A DNA stretch of 64,000 nt from the NCBI GenBank assembly GCA_019351975.1, contig JABBOG010000007.1:1-64000 (forward strand), in the 5' to 3' direction. A program made the translations under genes and the position numbers. Numbering within the stretch: the first letter of the stretch is position 1; each line of letters begins with the position of its first letter. The notes beneath the pieces were generated by a model. The model worked only from the letters and a program-made list of their open reading frames with translations, made no database searches and had not been told where the DNA came from. The stretch comes from Acidobacteriota bacterium. GTDB lineage: Bacteria; Acidobacteriota; Terriglobia; Terriglobales; Acidobacteriaceae. Shown piece by piece: positions 25,330 through 35,162 of this stretch.

Positions 25330-27756
25330 GTGCGCACAGCCATTCCATCACGACCGCGTTCGACGCTGCTCGGCATTTTTGTGCTGTGGGTGGCGTTTTA
25401 CGCGAGTTTTACGTTGTTGACGCCGCCGCTGCTGGATGATGCGGACTCGGTGCATGCGGAGGTGGCGCGGGAGATGCTGCTGCGGCACGATTATGTGACG
25501 CTGTATGCGAATGGGATTCGATACCTGGAGAAGGCACCGCTGATGTACTGGTGGATGGCGGGCACGATGCGGGTGTTTCAGATGTTTGGAGGGAGGTCGG
25601 CGGACGCGCTGGCGGTGGCTGCGCGGATACCGATGGCGCTGACGGTGCTGGGGTTGGCGCTGCTGATGGAGGCGTTTGCGCGGCGGTTGTTCCGGACGAC
25701 GCGTGCGGGGTTGTACGCGGCGCTGCTGGGGCTGTCGAGCTTTGGGATCTTTATCTTTACGCGGATCCTGCTGCCGGACGGGATGGTGTGCCTGTTCACG
25801 ACGATGGCGCTGTATGCGTTCTGGCGGACGGAGGAGATTGAGGCGGAGCCGCGGGGAACGGAGCCGCAGAGGGTGGGGCCATTGGTGCCTCAGGTTCCGC
25901 AGCTTTCGCTGTTGAAGGGGGCGGGTGCGGCGCCGGTGCAGGCAGCTTCGGCAGAGTCGCGGCAGGTGCATGTTCTTCGGTCCGGGCCGGATGCCGGGGA
26001 TGAAAAGCGGCCGAGGCTGTTTGCGGCGACGACACGACGGATCCACGTCATCTCATCGAGAGCGCCGAAGGTGCAGGTGATCCCGACGCGCGGGAGGGAG
26101 GCGTCGGCGCATGTGCCGGAGGCGCAGCAGACGCCCGGGCAGGTGATTGAGCTTCCGCGAGCGGATGGAGCGCGGCAGCCGCATGTGGACGTAGCGCAGA
26201 GAGGGGAAGCGCCGCTTGAGGGGAAGGTGCAAGGGCTTCGTTGGAAGAAGGGAGAGCGCGGCGGGGAGGAGCGAGCGACGCCGCATCTGCGGCTGTATTG
26301 CGGGCTGTTTGCGGTGGCGTGCGGGCTGAATGTTCTGAGCAAGGGGCTGATTGGGGTGGTGTTTCCGGTGGCGGTGGTGCTGCTCTATTTATTGCTCACG
26401 CGCGGAACGCGACGGACATGGCGGCGGCTGCGGGAGCTGCATCCGTGGGCGACGATGGAGGCGTTTCTGCTGGTTGCTGTGCCATGGCATGTGATGGCGG
26501 GATTTGCGAATCCGACGGAGGGACATCCGGCGCGATTTCGTTTTGTGAACCTTCACTGGATTGTGCCGCTGCCGACGGACGGCAATGTGCATGGGTGGAC
26601 GTGGTTCTACTTTATGAATGAGCACCTGTTGCGGTATCTGAATCTGCGCGTTCCGCATGATTACGATACGTCGCCGCTGTGGTTGTTCTGGGGATTGTGT
26701 TTTGTGTGGATGATGCCGTGGTCGGCGTTTGTGTTCAAGGCTGTGGCGTGGGCTGCGCCGGTGTTTGGGGGTGCGCGGCGGACGGTTGTGTTCCGGAGCC
26801 AGATGCGGCGACACGATCTGCCGTTGAAGCGGCGGGGTGCGATGCTGCTGCTGGTGTGGACGGGATTCGTGCTGCTGTTCTTCGCGTTTTCGACGCGGCA
26901 GGAGTACTACGTTTTGCCAGCGCTGCCTGCGGTTGCGATTCTGGTTGCGGCGTGGCTGGCGCAGGATTCGTTCGGCGGCGCTGGGGATGAGCGTGTGAGG
27001 GCGCGCGCGGGGGATCGAATTACGGGAGTTCTGCTGGTGCTGGGAAGTGTGTTTGCAGTGGGTGCGGCGGTGTTTCTGGTGCAGGCTCAAACGCCTGCGC
27101 CGCAGACCGATCTTGCGACGCTGCTGAGCCAGCATCCGTCCGACTATGCGTTGAGCATGGGTCATTTTCTCGACCTGGATGCGCGTGCGCTGGGGCTGTT
27201 CCGGGTGCCGCTAGCGCTGGCCGCAGTGAGTTTGTGGATGGGGCCGCTAGCGGCTTTCTTGCTGCGCAGGCTGGGCCGGAGGCATGCGGCAAATCTGGCG
27301 TTGGCAGCGGGTGCGTTTGGGTTTCTGCTGGCAGCGTTTCTGGGGCTGCGGATCTTTTCACCGGTATTGACTTCGGCGCAGCTCGCGAAGGCGATTGCGC
27401 CGCAGGTGCGGGCAGAGGACATGGTGGCGATCCATGGCGAGTATGAATCGGGGAGCTCGCTGGGGTTTTATCTGCATCGGCCAGCGAGTTATGCGACGGC
27501 GCCGGAAGCTGCGAACTTCATTCATATCCTGGACGGACGAAGCTCGAATCTTTGGTACGGGAGCTTCTTCAAGGATGCTCCGGCGATCTTTGAGACCCCG
27601 GTGAGCTTTGCGCAGCGATGGGCGAGTGGGCAGCGTGTGTTTCTGTGGCAGTCGGTGACGGACCCGCCGAACGAGCTGCCGCTGTTGCCGGGGCCGGTGT
27701 ATGTGCTGGCGAGTTCTGGTGGGAAAGAGATTGTGAGCAACCAGCCGAACCACTGA
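25330..27756 (+). CDS. ArnT-like (GT39/GT83) glycosyltransferase with ~150-residue insertion
   Basis: The N-terminal periplasmic loop LLDDADSVHAEVAREML and YLEKAPLMYWWMAG match the ArnT/PMT family, which transfers sugars from undecaprenyl phosphate to lipid A or proteins. More than ten membrane helices follow, including LNVLSKGLIGVVFPVAVVLL. Between about residues 168 and 316 there is a hydrophilic insertion where the family normally has a short cytoplasmic loop. The insertion carries repeated short motifs such as QVHVLRSG, RIHVISSR, KVQVIPTR. The C-terminal 100 residues form a soluble domain (YESGSSLGFYL). The start is GTG at 25330 with no visible ribosome site; transcription may be leaderless. 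Confidence 0.78.
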   Translation: MRTAIPSRPRSTLLGIFVLWVAFYASFTLLTPPLLDDADSVHAEVAREMLLRHDYVTLYANGIRYLEKAPLMYWWMAGTMRVFQMFGGRSADALAVAARIPMALTVLGLALLMEAFARRLFRTTRAGLYAALLGLSSFGIFIFTRILLPDGMVCLFTTMALYAFWRTEEIEAEPRGTEPQRVGPLVPQVPQLSLLKGAGAAPVQAASAESRQVHVLRSGPDAGDEKRPRLFAATTRRIHVISSRAPKVQVIPTRGREASAHVPEAQQTPGQVIELPRADGARQPHVDVAQRGEAPLEGKVQGLRWKKGERGGEERATPHLRLYCGLFAVACGLNVLSKGLIGVVFPVAVVLLYLLLTRGTRRTWRRLRELHPWATMEAFLLVAVPWHVMAGFANPTEGHPARFRFVNLHWIVPLPTDGNVHGWTWFYFMNEHLLRYLNLRVPHDYDTSPLWLFWGLCFVWMMPWSAFVFKAVAWAAPVFGGARRTVVFRSQMRRHDLPLKRRGAMLLLVWTGFVLLFFAFSTRQEYYVLPALPAVAILVAAWLAQDSFGGAGDERVRARAGDRITGVLLVLGSVFAVGAAVFLVQAQTPAPQTDLATLLSQHPSDYALSMGHFLDLDARALGLFRVPLALAAVSLWMGPLAAFLLRRLGRRHAANLALAAGAFGFLLAAFLGLRIFSPVLTSAQLAKAIAPQVRAEDMVAIHGEYESGSSLGFYLHRPASYATAPEAANFIHILDGRSSNLWYGSFFKDAPAIFETPVSFAQRWASGQRVFLWQSVTDPPNELPLLPGPVYVLASSGGKEIVSNQPNH

Positions 27757-27792
27757 AGATGCGAGAGGAATTCTGAATGTTGAGCCGATCTT

Positions 27793-28653
27793 ATGCCATG
27801 TAGCTTGAATGAACTTCGCCAGATACCGCTGTTTTCCCGGCTCGACGATGAAGAGCTGATGGTGCTTGCGCAGCAGGTGGAGGTGCGCGAGTTTGCGGCG
27901 AAACAACGTATTTACAAGATTGGTGAGCCAGACGGGCCGGCGTATGTGATGCTATCGGGCGCGGTGATGGTGACGCTGATCGATGAAGATGGGCAGGAGG
28001 TCGTGTTCTCGGAGCCGAGGCACGGCGACTTCTTTGGATTTGCGTCGATGCTTGAGGGAATTCCGCATTTGACGACGGCGATTGCGATGGAGCCGACGAC
28101 GTGCATCGAGATCGATCGCGGCGATCTGCATGTGCTGGTGAAGGCGAAGCCGGAGGCCGGAATCGATATGCTGGCAGTGTTTGCGGCGGAGATCCATAAT
28201 GCGCAGCGGGTGATACGCGGGCGGACGATGCGGAATCCGAACGAGCTGATTGATGAGCAGGAGACGTTCGGGGAGCGGGTGGCGGACCATGTTGCGAGCT
28301 TTGGCGGGTCGTGGACGTTCATCATTCTGTTTCTCTCGACGATGACGGGGTATGTGATTCTGAGCGTGATTCTGGTGGCGATGCATGGCCACTCGTGGGA
28401 CCCGTATCCGTTTATTCTGCTGAACCTCTTTTTGTCGATGCTGGCGGCGATTCAGGCGCCGGTGATCATGATGAGCCAGAACCGGCAAGACCATAAGGAC
28501 CGGCTGCGCAGTGAGCTGGACTTTGAGGTGAACCGGCGTGCGGAGGCGGAGATACAGGCGCTGTCGCGGAAGCTGCACTCTGTTGCGGATGCGATCGGGG
28601 ATATTGAGGAGCATCTGCGCGGAACGGGTGGCGGTGGGGAGTTGCCGGGGTAG
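27793..28653 (+). CDS. Cyclic-nucleotide-binding domain plus DUF1003 membrane protein
   Basis: Residues 1-125 form a Crp/Fnr-type cyclic-nucleotide-binding fold (LNELRQIPLFSRLDDEELMV; HGDFFGFASMLEGIPH). There is no DNA-binding helix-turn-helix. From ~155 the DUF1003 domain follows: GERVADHVASFGGSWTFI, two membrane helices and WDPYPFILLNLFLSMLAAIQ, then PVIMMSQNRQDHKDRLR. A coiled tail completes the 286 residues. A ligand-gated membrane protein is inferred; whether it binds cAMP is unknown because the usual Arg-Ser contact is not obvious. It follows the ArnT-like gene by 36 bases. Confidence 0.85.
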   Translation: MPCSLNELRQIPLFSRLDDEELMVLAQQVEVREFAAKQRIYKIGEPDGPAYVMLSGAVMVTLIDEDGQEVVFSEPRHGDFFGFASMLEGIPHLTTAIAMEPTTCIEIDRGDLHVLVKAKPEAGIDMLAVFAAEIHNAQRVIRGRTMRNPNELIDEQETFGERVADHVASFGGSWTFIILFLSTMTGYVILSVILVAMHGHSWDPYPFILLNLFLSMLAAIQAPVIMMSQNRQDHKDRLRSELDFEVNRRAEAEIQALSRKLHSVADAIGDIEEHLRGTGGGGELPG

Positions 28654-28743
28654 GTTGCTGTGGGGGTTGTTGCGGGGTGAGGTTGTGGCGGGAAGGGGCG
28701 GAGGGTTGTGGTGGCGTGGGGCTCTTCGGGGTCCTTCGACTGC

Positions 28744-28766
28744 GCGATTGCGAGAGGCGCAATCGC
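28744..28766. repeat. Hairpin of dispersed repeat type
   Basis: GCGATTGC and GCAATCGC form an 8-bp stem around a 7-base loop. The flanks GGTCCTTCGACTGCGC and TTCGCTCAGGATGAC are the kind of sequence often scattered between genes of GC-rich soil bacteria (background knowledge). It stands directly before the 29-bp tandem repeat. Confidence 0.65.
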
Positions 28767-28773
28767 TTCGCTC

Positions 28774-28889
28774 AGGATGACGGATTGGTGGAAGTGCGGG
28801 TGAGGATGACGGATTGGTGGAGGCGCGGCTGAGGATGACGGATTGGTGGAAGTGCGGGTCAGGATGACGGATTGGAGGAGGTGCGGGTG
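28774..28889. repeat. Four tandem copies of a 29-bp repeat
   Basis: Four consecutive 29-base units each begin AGGATGACGGATTGG and differ by a few bases. The last copy encodes the C-terminal residues of the HpnI-like protein on the minus strand. The third copy ends in GGGTC rather than GGGTG, and with the next A this makes the TGA stop codon of that gene. Confidence 0.9.
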
Positions 28890-30061
28890 AGGGTGCCGCG
28901 GTTGAGGCGGAAGCGTTCGCCGCGCCAGAGGACGGTGTCGCTGGCGTAGCTCCAGGCCCAGAAGAAGAGGCCGAAGGCGTCGCGGAGGGGGAGGAGCCAG
29001 ACGTCGCGGAGGACCTGGCCGTCGCGGAGGATGCCGACGCCGACGGTGAGGGCGATGCTCATGCGCACGAGGAGAGCGATGCTGAGCATGGAGATGGCCC
29101 AGAGCGCGCCACCGCTGGCGATCACAGCGGCGAGCGACCACGGGATGACGTAGGTGAGGCCGAGGCCGATGTAGCCGGCGCGGCGGGAGTCGCGGGTGCT
29201 GCGGGACCAGCGGAGTTGGTGGTCGCAGAAGCCGCGCAGGGTGTAGGCCGGGACGGTGGTCTGGACGACTTCGCGGACGAGGTTGACGCGGTAGCCGGCG
29301 CGAGTGAGGCGGGCACCGAGTTCGTAGTCGTCGGCGAGCTGGTCGACGAGGGATTGGAAGCCGCCGATGGAGGCGAGGGCGGTGCGGGTGGTGGCGAGGG
29401 TGGAGCCGAGGCCGAAGCGGATGCCGTGCTCGAGCTTGCGCGCGGTGAGAACGCCGACCATGAAGTCGGTGGAGATGCCGAGGGCTTCGAGGCGCGACCA
29501 GAGGCCGGGCTCGGCGTGGCCGATGTAGGGGACGGTGACGAGGCCGACGGTGGGATCCAACGAGCCTGCGGGACCGGCGAAGCCTGCGATGACGCGCTGG
29601 AGGTAGAGGGGGGAGACGCGGATGTCGCTGTCGTTGACGAGGATGTGCTCGAAGCGGGCGTGGGGGAGCATCTGCGCGAGGTTGGAGAGTTTGCCGTTGG
29701 GGCCGAGGTGGGCGGGGCACTCGATGAGCTGGATGGGGATGTGCGGGTAGGCGGCGCGGAGGCGATCAACTTCTGCGACGGCGGGGTCTTGCAGCGAACT
29801 GACGCCGAAGATGAGCTCGTAGGCGCCTGGATATTGCTGCTCGCAGTGGCTTACGAGGCCGATGGTCATGCGTGGATCGAGGCCGCGGAGGGGCTTGAGG
29901 ATGGAGACGCCGGGGGCGCTGGAGGGATTGAGTGTGGACGCTAGGTTGCGGGTTTCGTGCTCGAAGCTGCGGGCCGCGAACAGGGCGATAAGGCTGTAAG
30001 CGATACCGCTCAGGGTGAGGGCGACGACGACAACTTCAACGATCAGCGCGAGCACGTCCAT
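28859..30061 (-). CDS. hpnI: HpnI-like GT21 glycosyltransferase (hopanoid/ceramide type)
   Basis: The 400-residue protein starts with a membrane helix, then the GT21 motifs: VSILKPLRGLDPRM (D1 region), ILVNDSDIRVSP (D2), QLADDYELGARL (D3) and the (Q/R)xxRW motif in DHQLRWSRSTRD. C-terminal membrane helices follow. HpnI adds N-acetylglucosamine to bacteriohopanetetrol; ceramide glucosyltransferase is the alternative family member. No other hopanoid gene is visible in the window. The last ~10 residues (LTRTSSNPSS) are encoded by the tandem repeat, so the natural C-terminus has been changed. A two-permease unit lies 38 bases upstream on the same strand. Confidence 0.8.
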   Translation of the reverse strand: MDVLALIVEVVVVALTLSGIAYSLIALFAARSFEHETRNLASTLNPSSAPGVSILKPLRGLDPRMTIGLVSHCEQQYPGAYELIFGVSSLQDPAVAEVDRLRAAYPHIPIQLIECPAHLGPNGKLSNLAQMLPHARFEHILVNDSDIRVSPLYLQRVIAGFAGPAGSLDPTVGLVTVPYIGHAEPGLWSRLEALGISTDFMVGVLTARKLEHGIRFGLGSTLATTRTALASIGGFQSLVDQLADDYELGARLTRAGYRVNLVREVVQTTVPAYTLRGFCDHQLRWSRSTRDSRRAGYIGLGLTYVIPWSLAAVIASGGALWAISMLSIALLVRMSIALTVGVGILRDGQVLRDVWLLPLRDAFGLFFWAWSYASDTVLWRGERFRLNRGTLTRTSSNPSS

Positions 30062-30099
30062 GATGCTATTAGACAGCAGGGCGGGCTACTCAGCGAGGA

Positions 30100-31344
30100 T
30101 TACTCGTAGCGCAGAGCTTCGATGGGGTTGAGGTTGGCGGCCTTCCATGCGGGGTAGATGCCGAAGACGAGGCCTATACCGCAGGAGCAGAGGAAGGCTG
30201 CGAGTACCCAGAGAGGGCTTACCTCGCTGGGGATCACGAAGCGCAGACCGTAGGCGGCGAGCGCGCCGAAGAGGATGCCGATGACGCCGCCGACGGCGCA
30301 GAGGACGATGGCTTCGAGGGTGAACTGCAGCAGGATGGTGTTGCGGGTGGCTCCGATGGCTTTGCGAACGCCGATCTCGCGGGTGCGTTCGGTGACGCTG
30401 ACGAGCATGATGTTCATGACGCCGACGCCGCCGACCATGAGGCCGACAGCGCTGAGGCCGAACATGAGGAGGAAGAGGCTTCCGGTGATCTGGTTCCAGA
30501 GCTTGGTGATGGAGTCTGAGCTGAAGATGGCAAAGTTGTCGGGCTGTTCATTGCGCACCTTGCGCCGCCGCCGCAGCACCTCGCGCATTTCGTCTGTCAC
30601 CAATTGCTTGTTCTTCTGGTCGTCGAACTTTGCGCTGATCCAGTAATCGAGCATCTCGGGATGCAGCTTGTGGAACGTCGAGATGGGGAAGTAGGCGAAG
30701 CTATCATCCGGGTTCTTGCCGCCGCCGAATGCGGTCTTCTGCTTTTCGTAGACGCCCACCACCGTGAACGTACGACCGGCGATGATCACCTCTTTGCCGA
30801 TGGGGTCGATGTTGCCGAATAGTTCGCGCTCCACATCGTGACCCAGCACGGTCACGTCGGCCGCGCGATCTTCATCGGTTTTGGTAAAGAAGCGCCCTTC
30901 CGACAGTACCTTGTCGTATACGGTGAGGTTGGAAGGGGTATCGCCTTCGAGCGAGACATTGTCGGCCTTGTGCTGCCCGAACTTCGCTGTCACCGAGCCA
31001 GAGTTAAATTGGTAGTTCGTATATTGCAGCGATGCCGAAGCCGCGACCACATGTGGAAGCTGCGCGATTGCCAGCATGTCGTCAAAAGTCAGTTGCTTGC
31101 GCGCCAGCATCTCTGACGTCGGCTGCTGCAAAAATGTAAATCGAAACGCCCACAGCACATTCGTCCCAAACGATGCCACCATATTCGAGACCGACGCATT
31201 CAATCCATTGATCACCGACGAGATCGTAATCACCGTCATCACGCCGATCACAATCCCAAGGATGGTCAAACCGGACCGCATCTTGTTGGTGCGAAGGGTA
31301 TCCAGCGCCATTTTTACCGATTCGCGTTGGTCGCTTGTTCGCAT
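30100..31344 (-). CDS. MacB-type ABC transporter permease
   Basis: From the ATG at 31344 the 414-residue protein has the first helix (MRSGLTILGIVIGVMTVITI), a large periplasmic MacB_PCD domain, and three C-terminal helices. It contains the signature VMNIMLVSVTERTREIGVRKAIGA found in MacB/FtsX permeases. These act with a separate LolD/MacB-like ATPase on lipids, peptides or antibiotics, usually by mechanotransmission. No ATPase gene lies beside it. A 22-residue longer start at 31410 is less likely. It shares the family signature with the next permease upstream and may be co-transcribed with it. Confidence 0.9.
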   Translation of the reverse strand: MRTSDQRESVKMALDTLRTNKMRSGLTILGIVIGVMTVITISSVINGLNASVSNMVASFGTNVLWAFRFTFLQQPTSEMLARKQLTFDDMLAIAQLPHVVAASASLQYTNYQFNSGSVTAKFGQHKADNVSLEGDTPSNLTVYDKVLSEGRFFTKTDEDRAADVTVLGHDVERELFGNIDPIGKEVIIAGRTFTVVGVYEKQKTAFGGGKNPDDSFAYFPISTFHKLHPEMLDYWISAKFDDQKNKQLVTDEMREVLRRRRKVRNEQPDNFAIFSSDSITKLWNQITGSLFLLMFGLSAVGLMVGGVGVMNIMLVSVTERTREIGVRKAIGATRNTILLQFTLEAIVLCAVGGVIGILFGALAAYGLRFVIPSEVSPLWVLAAFLCSCGIGLVFGIYPAWKAANLNPIEALRYE

Positions 31345-31588
31345 TTTCACCTTACTTAGACATTCCAAGCGGTCGTCTGGCATTCGACTGAAGACCACTT
31401 GGCATGTCAATAAAAAACATTGTTGTAGACACCTGTTAGTAGCCGTTGTTGATGCCGTAATGGTAGGGATTGATTAACATAACAACCGTCAGAAACCCGC
31501 CTAATCCCGTCATATCGAACCCCTTTCGTGAATTGCTAGAGCAAACCTGCGTGCACTGTACCATGATAGGTTGTAAGTTTCATCACAA

Positions 31589-32815
<1,227 letters not shown>

Positions 32816-33045
32816 CGGGAGCCAGCTTCAATCCTATCGTGTGCGGCAACCATTCTCATCGCAAGTTGGCATCGGCATCACCATTTTCTTTTGTCGCACA
32901 AGAGCGGCGCTTTGCTGGGTCTTGCGCGCACACAGCGACTCCATGTTGTACGCAGAAGGTTGCAGCGAGGTTCCCTTGCGCTTTTGTCTGTGTCATGAAG
33001 CGGCTACAGGCTGGGTTTCAACCGCTAGATGTGTGCTTGAACTGC

Positions 33046-33051
33046 TACACT
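33046..33051 (+). promoter_or_regulatory. Probable -10 box of rnpB
   Basis: TACACT lies seven bases before the inferred 5' end of RNase P RNA at 33059. No good -35 box is seen at the usual spacing, so this rests on position and similarity to TATAAT only. Confidence 0.45.
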
Positions 33052-33058
33052 TGGAGGT

Positions 33059-33520
33059 GTGCAGGCGGCTGGATGATCGCTGCCCTCCGTCGCAACCGCG
33101 GTCGGAGGGGGGAGGAAAGTCCGAACTCCGCAGGGCAGTGTGCCGGATAACGTCCGGGACGGCTGGTGCAAACCAGTTGGACGGCCAGTGCAACAGAAAA
33201 GAAACCGCCACGGATTGATGGTCAGCGAGCGTAAGCGAGCGGGCTATGTACGCGATTCGGGGTAAGGGTGAAACGGCGGGGTAAGAGCCCACCGCGGACG
33301 CAGCAATGCGGACGGCACGGTAAACCCCACACGGAGCAAGACCAAATAGGCAGGGAGTTTCGCCGCAACCACTTATGCGGCGAGCGCGCGACGGCCCGTC
33401 ACGCCCAGGCAAGTGGATGTACGGCCGAAACCTGCGGGTAGGTTGCTTGAGCGGTGTCGCGAGGCATCGCCTAGAGGAATGATCGTCTAAAACAAAATTC
33501 GGCTTACGGGCCGCCTGCAC
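33059..33520 (+). ncRNA. rnpB: RNase P RNA, bacterial class A
   Basis: The conserved core is clear. GAGGAAAGTCCGAACTCC follows the 5' stem, ACAGAAA is in the middle, and GGTAAACCCCAC and GGAGCAAGACCAAATAG are in the 3' half. GAGGAATGATCGTC and ACAAAATTCGGCTTAC close the catalytic core. The ends are set by the perfect P1 stem GTGCAGGCGG (33059) with CCGCCTGCAC (ending 33520). It matures tRNA 5' ends together with RnpA. The 3' end lies eight bases from the stop of the convergent DUF4396 gene, and no intrinsic terminator is seen between them. Confidence 0.96.
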
Positions 33521-33527
33521 AAATCGA

Positions 33528-34217
33528 TTACATCTTCTCCTTCAGGCCCAGACCGATGAGCAGGCGATTCATGGGGAAGCTGGTTGCGAAGCCGCACAGC
33601 ATGGCGATCTGCATCATCAGCCAGTAGCGCGGGTCGAACGCCGTGAGATGGGGCGCGCGAAACAGCTTGAAGTAGACCAGCGCCATCCACGCGTACATGC
33701 CGATCTGAAACGCCGTGATCGAGAGGGTATCCGCTTTGATCGCAGCGACAATCGCGCCGCCAACGCTCAGATCCTTGCGCATCGGTTTGATCGCCCAGTA
33801 CTGGAACAGGATCCCGAGCGTCCATGCCGCGGAGAAGTCAATTGCGTACTCGGCCCACAGCGTTGATCCGAGCAGGGTGATCCCGAGCGCGGCGATGGCA
33901 AACTCACATGCAACGTCGGCGATCATGCACCCGGCTCCGCAGTGGGTCGTGGACACGCCGACCTGCGCCAGCGTTGGTGGAGCGTCGTTGCCGCCCATGG
34001 ACATACCGTTCATCGCCTGCTGCGCCGAGCGAGCATGTTTTCGTCCGATGGCGAAGTACGCCCAGAGCGCGAACACGCTCAGGTACAGCGCCGTCACCGG
34101 CCAAACGAGGTTCATTACGCCCATGGTCTGCGGATGACGCGCCTCATCCGCCGCAATGATGGCGGCACAGATCACGGCGACGCCAATCGATATCCACGCT
34201 ACCAACGCCAAGTCCAT
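33528..34217 (-). CDS. DUF4396 membrane protein
   Basis: The 229-residue protein has about six hydrophobic helices, the motif VSTTHCGAGCMIAD in the first half, and the C-terminal signature FATSFPMNRLLIGLGLKEKM that is typical of DUF4396. The His-Cys cluster suggests metal or redox binding in the membrane, an inference. Function is unknown. The ATG at 34217 has no clear ribosome site. It converges on rnpB with an eight-base gap and is divergent from the GH75-like gene. Confidence 0.82.
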   Translation of the reverse strand: MDLALVAWISIGVAVICAAIIAADEARHPQTMGVMNLVWPVTALYLSVFALWAYFAIGRKHARSAQQAMNGMSMGGNDAPPTLAQVGVSTTHCGAGCMIADVACEFAIAALGITLLGSTLWAEYAIDFSAAWTLGILFQYWAIKPMRKDLSVGGAIVAAIKADTLSITAFQIGMYAWMALVYFKLFRAPHLTAFDPRYWLMMQIAMLCGFATSFPMNRLLIGLGLKEKM

Positions 34218-34352
34218 TTGTTTTCGGATTCAGGGTGCATGAAATAGGGTGGCTGGGCGGAAGCAATAATCTGTGGCGAGGATCGAGTCTCGCCAGCCTG
34301 AGGTGCGTCTAAATCCGAGGGAGTTTTTCTGAGGAACAGGAGTCGAAGCTTC

Positions 34353-35075
34353 GTGCTTACTGCCGCCGCTCTTGTGCTCGCGCTGCCGCTGCGCGCGCAG
34401 GGCGGCAAGCGTGTCGATCGCCAGCCAACGGCGGCGAACCGGAAGCCTTTTGAGATTTTGACGCGGCGGATGGATGTGGATGTGGATGGAGCGCCGAATG
34501 CGTATGGACCGAAGGGGTCGGATGCGCTGGATAACCTGCGGGATGCGCGGTACCGGCGGCGGCGTCATGGGGAGATTGTGGGGTATCTGACGGAGGATGA
34601 TGATCCGAAGGTGCCGGTGGTGCAGGGGCCAGGAGATCCGTATCCGGGGTATTACATCTCGCAGACGGCGTATGTGGATGCGGAGATTTCGGCGGAGGCG
34701 AATCCGCTGCGGTATGTGGATGCGACGAAGATCAACTATGTGGTGTTAGGGGATGCGGCGCGGGCGATGGGAGCGCGGCTGGGGGATTTTGTGGCGGTGA
34801 CGTCGCTGCGCACGCACAGGGCGGTGTTTGGGATTGTGGGGGATGACGGGAATCCGTCGGGGAATGAGGGATCGCTGCACCTGCTGCAGGCGCTGGGATA
34901 TCCGTTTACGAACGGGGTTGATGATTCGGTGACGAAGCGGGAGATTCTGGTGCGGTACTATCCGGGGTCGAATCCGGGGCATTTGTTCTTCAGGACGCAG
35001 CGCGCACTGGATGCGGCGGCGTTGCAGGCCGGTCTTAGCCGCGACTTTACGGGCGCGACGGCATCCAAGCAGTGA
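34353..35075 (+). CDS. Exported GH75-like (chitosanase-type) protein
   Basis: The mature protein shows RRMDVDVDGAPNAYGP, then YYISQTAYVDAE, VAVTSLRTHRAVFGIVGDD and GNEGSLHLLQALGYPF. This order resembles GH75 chitosanases, which have a DVDG-type acid cluster and a Gly-Asp-x-Gly segment before an essential Glu. Cleavage of a chitosan-like or other glycan is therefore inferred with moderate support. The signal peptide LTAAALVLALPLRAQ has no charged n-region if the GTG at 34353 is the start. In the same frame, a CTG at 34329 sits six bases after GAGGGAG and would add the basic residues RNRSRS, giving a normal signal peptide. Confidence 0.6.
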   Translation: MLTAAALVLALPLRAQGGKRVDRQPTAANRKPFEILTRRMDVDVDGAPNAYGPKGSDALDNLRDARYRRRRHGEIVGYLTEDDDPKVPVVQGPGDPYPGYYISQTAYVDAEISAEANPLRYVDATKINYVVLGDAARAMGARLGDFVAVTSLRTHRAVFGIVGDDGNPSGNEGSLHLLQALGYPFTNGVDDSVTKREILVRYYPGSNPGHLFFRTQRALDAAALQAGLSRDFTGATASKQ

Positions 35076-35162
35076 CGCGAGGTTTTCCGTTGCGCTCGAA
35101 GCGATTCTTACGCGAGTGTTAGAACCTATCTTATTTCGATACTTACTCAGGAGATGTTAGCT

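Noticed and set aside
24075-25439. Long + strand frame opposite the Rieske gene
   Set aside because: Its sequence is low-complexity Gly/Glu/Ala/Val, and the minus strand encodes a clear Rieske protein over the same bases.
28438-28497. DNA-binding domain in the cyclic-nucleotide-binding protein
   Set aside because: The C-terminal half is two membrane helices and a DUF1003 signature rather than a Crp-type helix-turn-helix, so it is not a transcription factor.
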